Below are positions 1 through 8,363 of a stretch of 64,000 bases of DNA, one piece after another (positions within the stretch are counted from its first letter, which is position 1; each line of letters begins with the position of its first letter). The translations under genes were made by a program, and so were the position numbers. The notes under the pieces were generated by a model. It was not told where the DNA came from. It saw only the letters and a list, made by a program, of their open reading frames with translations, and did no database searches. Source of the DNA: an uncultured Lachnospiraceae bacterium (GTDB taxonomy: Bacteria > Bacillota > Clostridia > Lachnospirales > Lachnospiraceae). The stretch lies in contig CAJKGK010000017.1 of NCBI GenBank assembly GCA_905199445.1, forward strand, positions 1 to 64,000. The letters run 5' to 3'.

Positions 1-51
1 TGTGACCCTCTGCTTGTAAGGCAGATGCTCTCCCAGCTGAGCTAAGACCCC
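1..51 (-). tRNA. tRNA-Val (TAC), 3' part cut by the window edge
   Basis: Read on the minus strand, the sequence opens with GGGGTCTTAGCTCAGCTGGG, giving an acceptor strand, D-arm and an anticodon loop CTTACAA between TCTGC/GCAGA. The anticodon is TAC, so this is tRNA-Val. The variable loop is entered but the T-arm and 3' acceptor strand lie outside the window. It sits 25 nt from tRNA-Asp on the same strand, so the two are probably part of one tRNA cluster transcript. Confidence 0.9.
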
Positions 52-76
52 ATGTTACGAAATGATTGAAACCAAA

Positions 77-150
77 CGACCCAGAAGGGACTCGAACCCT
101 CGCCCTCCGCCGTGACAGGGCGGCGCTCTAACCAACTGAGCCACTAGGCC
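77..150 (-). tRNA. tRNA-Asp (GTC)
   Basis: On the minus strand a 74-nt cloverleaf can be drawn. The acceptor GGCCTAG pairs with CTGGGTC (some G-U), the anticodon stem CCGCC/GGCGG encloses loop CTGTCAC with anticodon GTC, and the T-loop is GGTTCGAGTCC. The CCA end is not encoded. It lies upstream of tRNA-Val in the same cluster. Confidence 0.95.
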
Positions 151-260
151 AGAACCAATTTGCAAGATTATAATATCTCAAATTGTTCCAATTGTCAAGA
201 AAATTTTTGAAAAAATTTTTGAATTTTAAAATTTAAATTCTTTTGTGGAGGATAAACCGT

Positions 261-301
261 AAAAAAGCCCTGCCAGGCTCCAGTTTTGGGGACTGACAGG
301 G
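261..301 (-). terminator. Intrinsic terminator after the Cys-rich gene
   Basis: On the minus strand CCCTGTCAG pairs with CTGGCAGGG (one G-T) across a short loop and is followed by a run of T (261-266). It lies 24 nt past the stop of the small Cys-rich gene and marks the end of that single-gene transcript. Confidence 0.85.
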
Positions 302-324
302 TGGTTAAATAACTTGAGCTGGAT

Positions 325-573
325 TTAATTGTTATGACAGCCGCAGTTTGGAATATAGGTGCCGGAAGTTGAACAGCTGTCTGAAGCTGTGTAAGCTGAG
401 GCCTGTGCCTGATTGGCGCAGCCACAGCTCATATCACAGCTGGTGCGTGAATCGCGGCCGGAACTGCAGCCGCAGCTGCGGCCGGTATCACGGGTTTTAC
501 AGCAGCCCTGCCTTGATGGGGTACCGTTATTTTGACAGAGTAAAAGAAGAATAATTATCCAACAACAATTCAT
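325..573 (-). CDS. Small cysteine-rich protein of unknown function
   Basis: This 82-residue protein has 13 cysteines, several as C-G-C or CC pairs. It begins with a short hydrophobic stretch (residues 5-12, mostly Ile/Leu) flanked by Cys, and the rest is polar and rich in Ser, Gly and Asn. An AAGGAG ribosome site sits 9 nt before the ATG and a terminator follows, so it looks like a real single-gene unit rather than a chance frame. It resembles small high-cysteine proteins annotated in Lachnospiraceae (sometimes named chorion-class high-cysteine proteins), but that is a recollection of style and not an alignment. Function is unknown. Metal binding or a disulfide-linked surface role would fit the composition. 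Confidence 0.7.
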   Translation of the reverse strand: MNCCWIIILLLLCQNNGTPSRQGCCKTRDTGRSCGCSSGRDSRTSCDMSCGCANQAQASAYTASDSCSTSGTYIPNCGCHNN

Positions 574-769
574 AGTAAAAACTCCTTTTAAATTTCATCT
601 TTCTTTTATAGGATATTCCTAAAGCTTTAGGATGTGACTTGTATTTTTGATTGACAGATACAGTTAAAAAGAAAATGCAATTAAAAAAGGAATAATATAG
701 AAAATTTTGCATATAATGCTGGGTGAAACAATGATCTAAAGGCTGTGATAATGAATGAGGTGCTATTAT

Positions 770-1042
770 ATGGAAAAAGCGTTGGAACAATTACAGGAAA
801 ATTTAAATGCGTACGAAGTAAGGAACCATAAAATGCCGGATTATATTATTATGGGTTGGGACCTGGTTTATGAAGTGCGCCGAATGAAAGATGTTTATAA
901 AAGCACAATGAGCCGGGAATTTATTTATGGCATTCCGATGCTGGAAACAAGTATTTCCGGAGTTATGGCGCTGGGGACTCGGTGTACCGATCAAAAGAAC
1001 GTATATACAAACGGGAATGACCATCTTTACACGAATGAATGA
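770..1042 (+). CDS. Hypothetical protein, 90 aa
   Basis: The start is set at the ATG giving MEKALEQLQ, because GAGGTG lies about 8 nt upstream of it; the ATG at 755 overlaps that ribosome site. The N-terminal third is predicted helical and the middle contains an aromatic, basic stretch (Y-I-I-M-G-W-D-L-V-Y-E). No signal peptide or membrane segment is seen, and I recognise no family. It ends 45 nt before ispF on the same strand and could be cotranscribed with it. Coding status rests on the ribosome site and clean reading frame only. Confidence 0.6.
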   Translation: MEKALEQLQENLNAYEVRNHKMPDYIIMGWDLVYEVRRMKDVYKSTMSREFIYGIPMLETSISGVMALGTRCTDQKNVYTNGNDHLYTNE

Positions 1043-1087
1043 CAATGTTAAAATAAAAATAACACTGTGAAAGGGGAGGCAGGAAGA

Positions 1088-1564
1088 ATGCGTATAGGCA
1101 TGGGATATGATGTACATAAATTAGCGGAAGGCAGAAAACTGATTCTGGGAGGTGTGGAAATCCCATGGGACATGGGACTTCTGGGCCATTCAGACGCAGA
1201 TGTTCTTGTACACGCTGTGATGGATGCGCTTCTGGGAGCAGCAGGGCTGGATGATATCGGCAAACATTTTCCAGATACAGATGAAACCTACAGAGGTATT
1301 TCCAGTATAAAACTGTTAGAGCAGGTGGCCCGGCTTGTTGAACAGGCCGGTTATGGCATCGGGAATATTGATGCAACGGTTATTGCTCAAAAACCCAAAT
1401 TGAGACCTTATATTGACCAGATGAGAGCAACTATGGCCAGGGCGCTGAACATTTCAGAAAAGGATATTAATATTAAGGCAACAACTGAGGAAGGTCTGGG
1501 TTTTACCGGTCAGGGCCTGGGAATGGCCAGTCAGGCCATCTGTCTGCTTATTGAGAAATCATGA
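1088..1564 (+). CDS. ispF: 2-C-methyl-D-erythritol 2,4-cyclodiphosphate synthase
   Basis: IspF converts CDP-methylerythritol 2-phosphate to the cyclodiphosphate in the non-mevalonate isoprenoid pathway and acts as a cytosolic trimer. The protein starts [12 protein letters not shown], where Asp and His of GYDVH are metal ligands, and continues with [18 protein letters not shown], which holds the third metal ligand His and the substrate pocket. The C-terminal [11 protein letters not shown] segment is the family signature. At 158 residues it is normal full length. The ATG at 1088 follows AGGAAG; the frame extends 7 codons further upstream but those lack a better start. It stands just before the promoter of the cysteine operon. 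Confidence 0.97.
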   Translation: MRIGMGYDVHKLAEGRKLILGGVEIPWDMGLLGHSDADVLVHAVMDALLGAAGLDDIGKHFPDTDETYRGISSIKLLEQVARLVEQAGYGIGNIDATVIAQKPKLRPYIDQMRATMARALNISEKDINIKATTEEGLGFTGQGLGMASQAICLLIEKS

Positions 1565-1574
1565 AACAAAAGGA

Positions 1575-1603
1575 TTGACAAATTTTTGTTTTTCGAATAT
1601 TCT
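1575..1603 (+). promoter_or_regulatory. Sigma-A promoter of the T-box/cysE-cysS operon
   Basis: TTGACA at 1575-1580 and TATTCT at 1598-1603 are separated by exactly 17 nt. It lies immediately downstream of ispF and about 10 nt before the start of the structured leader. Confidence 0.75.
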
Positions 1604-1609
1604 AAATGG

Positions 1610-1945
1610 TAAAGGCAGAGAGTGGAAAGATATTTCGGGAAAGCTATCAGAGATAAGTCATCATCGGCTGAAAGTGACTTTTAGACGGAACCGGAAGAAG
1701 TGCATCCATGAGCTGGCCGCAGGAAGCCGTTTTTATTGATTGCGGGTTATCTACAGAAGAAATTCGGAATTTGGAAACGGTGTGTATTTCGGCACGTTGG
1801 TACGCGTTAAGTATAGTCTTGTACAGGCAAAAGCCGATGTGCAGACATAAAGTAGAGTATGATCTCTGAAAATAGAGTGGAACCGTGGTTATACAGACCG
1901 CCTCTATACTGTAAATGACAGTGTGGAGGCGGTCTGTGTCTTTAT
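1610..1945 (+). promoter_or_regulatory. T-box leader, probably cysteine-specific
   Basis: T-box leaders sense uncharged tRNA and permit read-through when charging is low. The conserved box reads AGTGGAACCGTGGTTA at 1876-1891. It is followed at once by a strong terminator hairpin (ACAGACCGCCTC at 1893-1904 pairing with GAGGCGGTCTGT) and a TCTTT tail. About 270 nt of structured leader lies upstream, and GAAGTGCATCC near 1697-1707 offers a TGC (Cys) specifier. Cys specificity is inferred from that triplet and from the downstream cysE and cysS. The 393-nt stretch between ispF and cysE is filled by this element; a small reading frame inside it is not considered a gene. Confidence 0.88.
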
Positions 1946-1984
1946 CGGCAGGCTTGTTTGTGCTGCTGCCAGGAGGTGGGGCAG

Positions 1985-2764
1985 ATGTTTCATTTTGTGC
2001 GTTATGTGAAAGAAGAAATAGGGATTATTAAGGAGCGGGATCCTGCGATTAAATCTTCAATGGAGGTCTTTTTATATCCCAGTTTTAAGGCGATTATGCG
2101 TTACAGAGTTGCTCACTGGCTTTATTTAAATGAACATTATTTTCTTGCTAGATGGTATTCCCAGAAAACGGCCAGAAAAACGGGAATTGAAATTCATCCC
2201 GGGGCAACCATTGGCAAGGGATTATTTATCGATCATGGACATGGGGTTGTGATCGGCGAAACAGCGGTTTTAGGGGATAATGTGACCCTGTATCAAGGCG
2301 TCACCCTTGGCGGTACAGGTAAAGAGCATGGGAAACGTCATCCTACCATCGGAAATAACGTGATGATCAGTGCCGGTGCAAAAATACTGGGTTCCTTTAC
2401 AATCGGAGATAATTCTAAAATCGGTGCAGGCAGTGTTGTCCTTAAGGAAGTTCCGCCCAATTCTACCGTGGTTGGCATTCCGGGACGAATTGTACGGCGC
2501 CGCAGCGAAAGCACACCTCAGACCGAGTTGAATCAGACTGATCTGCCGGATATTGTTTCTCAGGAAATTACCCAGCTGTCCGAGGAAAACAGGGCGCTTC
2601 GCATGCAGATTCAGTGGCTGTGCAGTCATTGTGAACATTTGCATGAGCAGGAATACAGGCAGGCATATCAAATGTATAAAGAAAACCATGAAAATATGGA
2701 AATTCGTAAAAATAACGATGGTGTAAGCTTAGAAAAAAAGGAGGAAAACCATGAAGATTTATAA
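1985..2764 (+). CDS. cysE: Serine O-acetyltransferase
   Basis: The enzyme acetylates L-serine with acetyl-CoA, the first step of cysteine synthesis. An N-terminal helical region (residues 1-65) is followed by a left-handed beta-helix of hexapeptide repeats from about residue 68 ([27 protein letters not shown]). The DHGHG segment carries the catalytic His. The C-terminus is longer than usual: residues about 190-245 look like an amphipathic coiled coil with a C-x2-C-x2-H cluster, ending in a highly charged tail. The ATG at 1985 is chosen because AGGAGGTGGG precedes it; an upstream extension starting MCCCQ overlaps that ribosome site. It overlaps cysS by 14 nt and is under T-box control. Confidence 0.95.
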   Translation: MFHFVRYVKEEIGIIKERDPAIKSSMEVFLYPSFKAIMRYRVAHWLYLNEHYFLARWYSQKTARKTGIEIHPGATIGKGLFIDHGHGVVIGETAVLGDNVTLYQGVTLGGTGKEHGKRHPTIGNNVMISAGAKILGSFTIGDNSKIGAGSVVLKEVPPNSTVVGIPGRIVRRRSESTPQTELNQTDLPDIVSQEITQLSEENRALRMQIQWLCSHCEHLHEQEYRQAYQMYKENHENMEIRKNNDGVSLEKKEENHEDL

Positions 2765-4151
2765 TACGCTGACAAGAAAAAAGGAAGAATTTATACCGCT
2801 GGAAGAAGGAAAGGTCCGCATGTATGTATGTGGCCCAACGGTTTACAATTATATTCACATTGGCAATGCCCGGCCGATGATTGTTTTTGATACAGTCCGC
2901 AGGTATCTGGAACACAAAGGATATGAAGTTAATTATGTGTCAAACTTTACGGATGTAGACGACAAAATTATTAAAAAGGCCAATGAAGAAGGTGTGGATG
3001 CATCGATTATTTCCCAGCGCTACATCGCAGAGGCTAAAGCGGATATGGAAAGTCTGAATGTCCGGGAAGCGACCAGGCATCCAAAGGCTACAGAAGAAAT
3101 TGACGGTATGATTGAGATGATTCAAACCTTGATTGATAAGGGCCATGCCTATGAGGCAGGCGGAACGGTGTATTTTAAAACACGTTCCTTTAAAGCGTAT
3201 GGCAAACTTTCCAAGAAAAATATTGATGATCTTCAGGCCGGTCACAGAGATATTAAGGTGACAGGCGAAGAAGGAAAGGCAGATCCTCTGGACTTTGTTT
3301 TGTGGAAGCCCAAAAAAGAAGGAGAGCCGTCCTGGCCTTCACCGTGGGGAGATGGCCGTCCAGGCTGGCATATCGAGTGCTCTGTAATGGCAAAGAAATA
3401 TTTGGGTGAACAAATTGATATTCATGCCGGCGGAGAAGATTTGATTTTCCCTCACCATGAAAATGAAATTGCTCAGAGTGAAGCCTGCAATGGTAAGGCA
3501 TTTTCCAGATATTGGATGCATAATGGTTTCCTGAATATTGATAATGTAAAAATGTCCAAGTCTTTGGGAAATTTCTTTACGGTTCGTGAAATCGGTGAAA
3601 AGTATGATCTTCAGGTCCTGAGATTTTTCATGCTTAGCGCCCATTACCGCAGTCCGCTGAACTTTAGTGCAGATTTGATGGCGGCTTCCAAGAATAGCCT
3701 GGAGCGTATTCTTACGGCTGTGGATCGTTTAAGCGATCTGTCAGGTGTGGATCGAGAACTGGATGCCGCAGAGCAGGAACAGCTTGGCAATCTTAAAACG
3801 CTGTGTGCAAAGTTTGACCATGCCATGGATGATGATTTTAATACTGCAGATGCTGTCTCGGCTATTTTTGAGATGGTAAGACTGGCGAATATTAAGGCGG
3901 GCGCAGATTCCTCCAGAGCTTTTATAAAACATGTAGAAAAGACAATCGGAGAATACTGTGATATTCTGGGCATTATTGTTCAGCGGGAGACCCAGCTTCT
4001 GGACGGTGATGTGGAGGCTTTGATTCAGGAACGTCAGGCAGCAAGAAAGGCGAAAAATTTTGCACGCGCTGATGAAATTCGTCAGCAGCTTTTAGAACAG
4101 GGAATTATTCTGGAAGATACAAGAGAAGGTGTAAAATGGAAAAGAGCATAG
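2751..4151 (+). CDS. cysS: Cysteinyl-tRNA synthetase
   Basis: This class I synthetase attaches cysteine to tRNA-Cys. The sequence shows the HIGH-type motif HIGNARP after CGPTVYNY (zinc ligand Cys), the zinc-site [20 protein letters not shown] and the KMSKS loop [10 protein letters not shown]. It is 466 residues, normal length, with the usual helical C-terminal domain. A GGAGG site lies directly before the ATG inside the cysE end. Coupling cysE and cysS behind one T-box links cysteine synthesis to its charging state. The gene overlaps mrnC by 16 nt. Confidence 0.98.
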   Translation: MKIYNTLTRKKEEFIPLEEGKVRMYVCGPTVYNYIHIGNARPMIVFDTVRRYLEHKGYEVNYVSNFTDVDDKIIKKANEEGVDASIISQRYIAEAKADMESLNVREATRHPKATEEIDGMIEMIQTLIDKGHAYEAGGTVYFKTRSFKAYGKLSKKNIDDLQAGHRDIKVTGEEGKADPLDFVLWKPKKEGEPSWPSPWGDGRPGWHIECSVMAKKYLGEQIDIHAGGEDLIFPHHENEIAQSEACNGKAFSRYWMHNGFLNIDNVKMSKSLGNFFTVREIGEKYDLQVLRFFMLSAHYRSPLNFSADLMAASKNSLERILTAVDRLSDLSGVDRELDAAEQEQLGNLKTLCAKFDHAMDDDFNTADAVSAIFEMVRLANIKAGADSSRAFIKHVEKTIGEYCDILGIIVQRETQLLDGDVEALIQERQAARKAKNFARADEIRQQLLEQGIILEDTREGVKWKRA

Positions 4152-4588
4152 ATAACCGGCAGGATGTTTTACAATTTTGTGATCATTTTCATGAATTATT
4201 TAACCTTTCTCCAAAGCAGCTTCGCACCTATTCGCCTTTGACGCTGGCTTATCTTGGGGATGCTGTTTACGAATTGCTGATTCGAACCGTGATTGTGGAA
4301 AAAGGAAATGCACCGGTGCATAAGCTTCATAAACGATCTGCTGCTTTAGTTAAGGCCCAGGCTCAGGCGGATTTAATTAAAAAGCTGGAATCAAGCTTAA
4401 GTGCGGAGGAAGAGGCTGTTTACAAGCGGGGGCGTAATGCCAAATCTTATACAATGGCTAAAAATGCGACGATGTCGGATTATCGGATGGCCACTGGTTT
4501 TGAAGCTTTAATTGGGTATTTGTATTTAAAACAGGATTTTGAAAGAATCCTCCAGCTTGTTAAAGACGGGCTGGGCGAGCTGCTGTAA
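4136..4588 (+). CDS. mrnC: Mini-ribonuclease III
   Basis: Mini-III is a dimeric RNase III-type catalytic domain without a double-stranded RNA binding domain; in Bacillus subtilis it processes 23S rRNA precursor ends. The 150-residue protein holds the family core LAYLGDAVYELLIR near residues 36-49, with the acidic metal-binding residues, and a later ARNAKS-like RGRNAKSYTMAKNA segment. The ORF starts inside the end of cysS (overlap 16 nt), which supports translational coupling. The order cysS-mrnC-rlmB is standard in Firmicutes. Confidence 0.95.
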   Translation: MEKSIDNRQDVLQFCDHFHELFNLSPKQLRTYSPLTLAYLGDAVYELLIRTVIVEKGNAPVHKLHKRSAALVKAQAQADLIKKLESSLSAEEEAVYKRGRNAKSYTMAKNATMSDYRMATGFEALIGYLYLKQDFERILQLVKDGLGELL

Positions 4589-4660
4589 ACCTCTGATTAT
4601 CATCGGATATAAAACAGAACATTTATTATAATTGATCATAAAAAAGGAAAGGATACAAGC

Positions 4661-5401
4661 ATGAGATACGAAGAATCTAAAGTTGAAGGCCGCAATCCTG
4701 TACTTGAGGCGTTCAGATCAGGAAAAACGGTAGATAAACTGTTTGTTTTGGACGGCTGTCAGGATGGTCCGGTCAGAACAATTGTCAGAGAGGCAAAGAA
4801 ACAGGATACCATGATTCATTTTGTGACAAAGGAACGGCTGGATCAGCTTTCGATGACAAAGCATCATCAGGGTGTGATTGCGGTATGTGCAGCCTATGCC
4901 TATGCTCAGGTGGAGGATATCCTGGCTGCTGCCAGAGACAAAGGTGAAGATCCGTTTATTATATTGCTTGACGGAATTGAAGATCCCCATAATCTGGGTG
5001 CAATCTTAAGAACTGCCAATCTGGCCGGTGCACACGGCGTGATTATTCCTAAAAACCGTGCCGTTGGACTGACGCCTACCGTGGCCAGAACATCGGCCGG
5101 GGCTATTCATTATACACCGGTTGCCCGTGTGACAAATATGGCGGCAACTATCGAAAGTCTGAAAAAGGAAGGGTTGTGGTTTGCCTGTGCGGATATGGGC
5201 GGTGAAGTTATGTACCGTCTTAATCTGAAAGGCCCTATGGGACTTGTGATCGGGAATGAAGGGGATGGTGTCAGCCGTATTGTAAGAGAAAAATGTGATT
5301 ATATTGCATCAATTCCTATGAAAGGGGATATTGATTCTCTCAATGCGTCCGTGGCTGCCGGCGTGCTTGCTTTCGAAATTGTGAGACAGCGCCTTTCTTA
5401 G
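4661..5401 (+). CDS. rlmB: 23S rRNA 2'-O-ribose methyltransferase, RlmB/TrmH family
   Basis: SPOUT-fold methyltransferases of this family 2'-O-methylate a guanosine in the 23S rRNA peptidyl-transferase region. The N-terminal substrate-binding domain (VEGRNPVLEAF, residues 8-18) precedes the knot domain. That domain has motif 1 LDGIEDPHNLGAILRTA, motif 2 GLVIGNEGDGVSR and motif 3 PMKGDIDSLNASVAAG. The protein is 246 residues, normal for the family. An AAGGAAAGG ribosome site precedes the ATG. The position between mrnC and a sigma-H-like gene matches the yacO location in Bacillus. Confidence 0.95.
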   Translation: MRYEESKVEGRNPVLEAFRSGKTVDKLFVLDGCQDGPVRTIVREAKKQDTMIHFVTKERLDQLSMTKHHQGVIAVCAAYAYAQVEDILAAARDKGEDPFIILLDGIEDPHNLGAILRTANLAGAHGVIIPKNRAVGLTPTVARTSAGAIHYTPVARVTNMAATIESLKKEGLWFACADMGGEVMYRLNLKGPMGLVIGNEGDGVSRIVREKCDYIASIPMKGDIDSLNASVAAGVLAFEIVRQRLS

Positions 5402-5418
5402 GCCGGTTGGAGGCGTTT

Positions 5419-6024
5419 ATGGATAATCGTTTTGAGACGATGAAGGATGAAGAAATTCTTGCATGTATCAGAAATGGTGATGCCCGGGGCGTGGATTTTC
5501 TTTTGAATAAATACAAAGGCCTTGTGAAGAAAAAGGCAAGGCCTTTGTATCTGATTGGCGGCGAGCAGGATGATCTTATACAGGAGGGAATGATCGGGCT
5601 GATGCATGCGGTATATAATTTTAATCCTCATAAGCAGACTTCGTTTTTAAGCTTTGCAGATTTGTGTGTTTCAAGGCAGATTTATTCTGCTGTGAAGGCT
5701 TCGCAGAGAAAAAAACACAGCCCTCTTAATTCCTATATTTCGCTATATTCGCCGGCTGAGGATGAGGAGAATTCACCGCTTCTGATGGATATGCTGTTTT
5801 TAGATACAGACAGTCCGGAAGATATGATTGTTGGCCGGGAAGATATTCAGCTTCGTAAAAAAAAGCTGTTTGAAAAGCTGAGCCCTTTTGAACGTCAGGT
5901 TTTGACTTTATTTCTGGAAGGCATCGGTTATGTGCATATAGCAGAAATTCTTGGAAAAGATCAGAAATCTGTAGATAATGCGCTGCAGAGAATAAGGAAT
6001 AAGGCTGCCAGTTTATTCATATAA
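5419..6024 (+). CDS. RNA polymerase sigma-H-like factor
   Basis: This is a sigma-70 family factor of about 200 residues. Region 2 is visible as DDLIQEGMIGLMHAVYNF with the -10-binding helix around FLSFADLCVSRQIYSAVK. Region 4 is a helix-turn-helix near SPFERQVLTLFLEGIGYVHIA and KDQKSVDNALQRIRNKA. Sigma-H in Bacillus drives stationary-phase and early sporulation genes. The location after rlmB matches sigH in Firmicutes, which supports the assignment. The ATG at 5419 is preferred because TTGGAGG sits 5 nt before it; the TTG at 5407 lies within that site. Confidence 0.88.
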   Translation: MDNRFETMKDEEILACIRNGDARGVDFLLNKYKGLVKKKARPLYLIGGEQDDLIQEGMIGLMHAVYNFNPHKQTSFLSFADLCVSRQIYSAVKASQRKKHSPLNSYISLYSPAEDEENSPLLMDMLFLDTDSPEDMIVGREDIQLRKKKLFEKLSPFERQVLTLFLEGIGYVHIAEILGKDQKSVDNALQRIRNKAASLFI

Positions 6025-6048
6025 TGAATAAAAAACGGGAGACCGATG

Positions 6049-6675
6049 ATGGAAGTATTGATCATTGAAATGGTAGAGCGGTTTGGGTATATTGGCATTA
6101 TCCTTCTGATTGCACTGGAAAATATATTTCCGCCGATTCCTTCGGAAGTTATCTTGACTTTTGGTGGTTTTTTGACAACCTATACAAAACTGAATGTATG
6201 GGGTGTTATTTTGTCGGCTACCATAGGCTCTGTTGCGGGGGCAATTGTGCTCTATATTGTAGGCAGATGTCTGACAGGAGAACGCCTGATGCAGCTGGTA
6301 GACGGCAAACTGGGCAAACGGCTGCATTTTAACAGGGATGATGTGGAATATACACTGGAATGGTTTGCAAAGAAAGGTAATAAGGCTGTTTTTTTCTGCC
6401 GCTGTATTCCCATTCTCAGAAGTCTGATTTCCATTCCGGCCGGCATGGCCAAAATGGCCATGGGCAGTTTTATGCTAATGACGGTGATGGGCACAGTGAT
6501 ATGGAACGTGGTCCTTGTTCATCTCGGCGCCTTTGCAGGTGCTTCCTGGGGGATTATTACAGAATATATGGGGACATATAAGAACTGGACGCTGCTTGTA
6601 TTGGGGATTGCCTTATTTGCTGGAATTATGTGGTTTATAAGAAAACAGAGAAAAAAGAAAATATTAAAAGTATGA
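6049..6675 (+). CDS. DedA family membrane protein
   Basis: DedA proteins are inner-membrane proteins implicated in lipid carrier or phospholipid flipping and membrane homeostasis. The sequence shows the family signature ENIFPPIPSEVILTFGGFL (residues about 24-42). The conserved RCIPILRSLISIPAGMAKM segment with essential arginines lies near residues 122-141. Several hydrophobic spans and a basic tail (RKQRKKK) follow. Two ATGs are adjacent at 6046 and 6049; the second is better spaced from GGGAG. It follows the sigma factor by about 25 nt and is likely the last gene of that operon. Confidence 0.93.
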   Translation: MEVLIIEMVERFGYIGIILLIALENIFPPIPSEVILTFGGFLTTYTKLNVWGVILSATIGSVAGAIVLYIVGRCLTGERLMQLVDGKLGKRLHFNRDDVEYTLEWFAKKGNKAVFFCRCIPILRSLISIPAGMAKMAMGSFMLMTVMGTVIWNVVLVHLGAFAGASWGIITEYMGTYKNWTLLVLGIALFAGIMWFIRKQRKKKILKV

Positions 6676-6757
6676 TTGGGATTGACGGAGGATTTAGAAC
6701 CGGGGAAGATGGGTCTGAATGCCTCCGTCTGCTGTATTGCTGCGGTGGGACTGGCAC

Positions 6758-7855
6758 TTAAGCCGGCGGATTACATTTGCCGCAAGGGGTATAACCCTGT
6801 TTTTTTGCTTCATCCAGATCTATGGCAATATGAGAATCCTTTAAATAAGGGCAGTGGGAACAATGATACTTTTTGCCGGTTTGCGTCACATAAACCTGGA
6901 CAGATTCAGATGGAGCCGAGGCAAAAGTCAGAGGTGTTTGGTCAAAAGTGATCGTATGCCCATCACTTAAAGCTGTGACTGTTCCAAGTACATCTGTGCG
7001 ATAAACGGCGACCCCGCGCTGCGTTAATTTTTCCAAAGTCTGAGCACAGGGATGACCGTAAGAATTATCTGCCCCCACACTGATCACCCCGCTTGCGGGA
7101 CTGACTGCTTCTAAAAATTCACTGCAGGAGGAGGTATCACTTCCGTGATGTCCAACTTTGAGTACATCTGCCGATAAATCGGTGCCGTGAGCGATCATGT
7201 CCTTCTCGGCTTCGGCCTCGGCATCGCCGGTAAACATAAATGAGGTTTCTTTGTACGTCAGTTTCAGGCATACAGACCAGTTGTTTAATTCATCATATGC
7301 TTTGAGGGGGCCCAGGATGGTAAATGCGGCATCTCCAAGCGTATAACTGTCGCCGGCTGATGCGGGTGTAATGGTGAGATTTTTTTCAATGACAGCATCC
7401 AATACGTCCTCAAAGGTTTTGGTGGTATGCTCTTTTTCGGGAAGGATGACGGATTTTACATCAAAGGATGTAATAACATCATCCAGACCGCCGATATGAT
7501 CTTCATGAGGGTGGGTTCCAATGACATAATCCAGTTTGGTGACGCCCAGCTGATTGAGATAATTCACAACGACTGGACCGTTTTCGTTGGTGCCTGCGTC
7601 GATTAACATGGCATGATCATTGGACTGGATTAAAATGCTGTCTCCCTGTCCCACATCAAAAAAGTAAACTTTCAGAGCCTGCGAATCTGCTTCCTGGTCT
7701 GTGTGGCCTGCAGCTAAATTTGTCTGTCCTGACTGGCTGTCTTTTTGAACCAGGGTATTTTGGGCGGACTGACAGCCTGTAAAAAACAGCAGTGTACAGC
7801 ATATCAAAGTCAGCAAAAAAAATCTTGCGTTATTGGAAACTTTCATGCTTTTCAT
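6758..7855 (-). CDS. Secreted ComEC-type metallo-beta-lactamase-fold lipoprotein
   Basis: A lipoprotein signal (hydrophobic residues 12-25, lipobox FFTGC with Cys28) is followed by a Ser/Gln/Asp-rich linker. A metallo-beta-lactamase fold comes next, with FFDVGQGDSILIQ, LIDAGTNENG and the metal motif THPHEDHIGG. GHHGSDTS further on is another metal ligand region. This matches the free-standing ComEC/Rec2 C-terminal-like hydrolases. The last 40 residues add a Cys-rich tail (Y-H-C-S-H-C-P-Y and P-C-G-K-C-N), typical of some clostridial members and possibly zinc binding. The start at 7855 has AAGGAG upstream; the longer frame reaching 7966 is not supported. Substrate is unknown; an exported nuclease or phosphodiesterase role is inferred. 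It is convergent to dedA. Confidence 0.9.
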   Translation of the reverse strand: MKSMKVSNNARFFLLTLICCTLLFFTGCQSAQNTLVQKDSQSGQTNLAAGHTDQEADSQALKVYFFDVGQGDSILIQSNDHAMLIDAGTNENGPVVVNYLNQLGVTKLDYVIGTHPHEDHIGGLDDVITSFDVKSVILPEKEHTTKTFEDVLDAVIEKNLTITPASAGDSYTLGDAAFTILGPLKAYDELNNWSVCLKLTYKETSFMFTGDAEAEAEKDMIAHGTDLSADVLKVGHHGSDTSSCSEFLEAVSPASGVISVGADNSYGHPCAQTLEKLTQRGVAVYRTDVLGTVTALSDGHTITFDQTPLTFASAPSESVQVYVTQTGKKYHCSHCPYLKDSHIAIDLDEAKKQGYTPCGKCNPPA

Positions 7856-8085
7856 TGGTAAGAACTCCTTTTTCTTGATTAAATTCTTTGTTTCGTGGGC
7901 AAATTCCATTGTCTTTAACAGACAGGCAGTCGACATGCACAGAGGAAACATATAAGTTCTGGGCAAATATCAAATTCAGGATAACACACATATGTTCGCA
8001 TGACAAGAGGCGGGGCGGGTAAAAAGTTGGAAGATTTGGTTTTTTTGTAAGAAAAATAAAAACTCAAAAAATATTTAAAAATGTA

Positions 8086-8114
8086 TTGACATTTTTTGAA
8101 AAATATTGTATATT
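8086..8114 (+). promoter_or_regulatory. Promoter of tRNA-Thr
   Basis: TTGACA (8086-8091) and TATATT (8109-8114) are 17 nt apart in a very AT-rich stretch. The tRNA begins 21 nt after the -10 box. The 280-nt gap between the lipoprotein start and the tRNA holds this promoter and the upstream signals of the minus-strand gene; nothing else is evident. Confidence 0.85.
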
Positions 8115-8135
8115 GAATAAGCTGATTCATCAGAT

Positions 8136-8208
8136 GCTGCCTTGGCTCAGTCGGTAGAGCGTCGCCTTGGTAAGGCGGAGGTCGGGGGTTCAAGTCCCCT
8201 AGGCAGCT
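8136..8208 (+). tRNA. tRNA-Thr (GGT)
   Basis: This 73-nt cloverleaf has acceptor GCTGCCT pairing with AGGCAGC. The anticodon stem TCGCC/GGCGG encloses TTGGTAA, giving anticodon GGT. The T-arm is GGGGGTTCAAGTCCCC. CCA is not encoded. It has its own promoter and terminator, so it is a single-gene transcript. Confidence 0.96.
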
Positions 8209-8210
8209 TC

Positions 8211-8240
8211 AAAGCCCTTGATTTTCAAGGGCTTTTTTCT
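8211..8240 (+). terminator. Terminator of tRNA-Thr
   Basis: AAGCCCTTGA and TCAAGGGCTT form a 10-bp stem with a 3-4 nt loop followed by a T-rich tail, immediately after the tRNA. Confidence 0.92.
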
Positions 8241-8263
8241 TTTTTTAAAAGCTAATAAAGGTC

Positions 8264-8293
8264 TTGCCCTGTCTATATAAAATATGCTATGAT
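8264..8293 (+). promoter_or_regulatory. Likely promoter of glnS
   Basis: TTGCCC (8264-8269) and TATGAT (8288-8293) are separated by 18 nt, about 70 nt before the glnS start. The -35 box is imperfect. Confidence 0.5.
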
Positions 8294-8363
8294 ATTAAAA
8301 TGACATTGGGGTTCAAAGGTTTTTTGTCCCTAAAATAAGATCAGGGAGGTCGAATCGAAGTTC

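Noticed and set aside
1551..1739. 62-residue open frame after ispF
   Set aside because: It lies inside the T-box leader and starts within the ispF end; no ribosome site and the structure explains the sequence.
6676..6951. 91-residue plus-strand frame after dedA
   Set aside because: Largely antisense to the end of the metallo-hydrolase gene, no ribosome site, no recognisable composition.
7915..8193. 92-residue minus-strand frame
   Set aside because: It runs antisense through the tRNA-Thr gene and its promoter.
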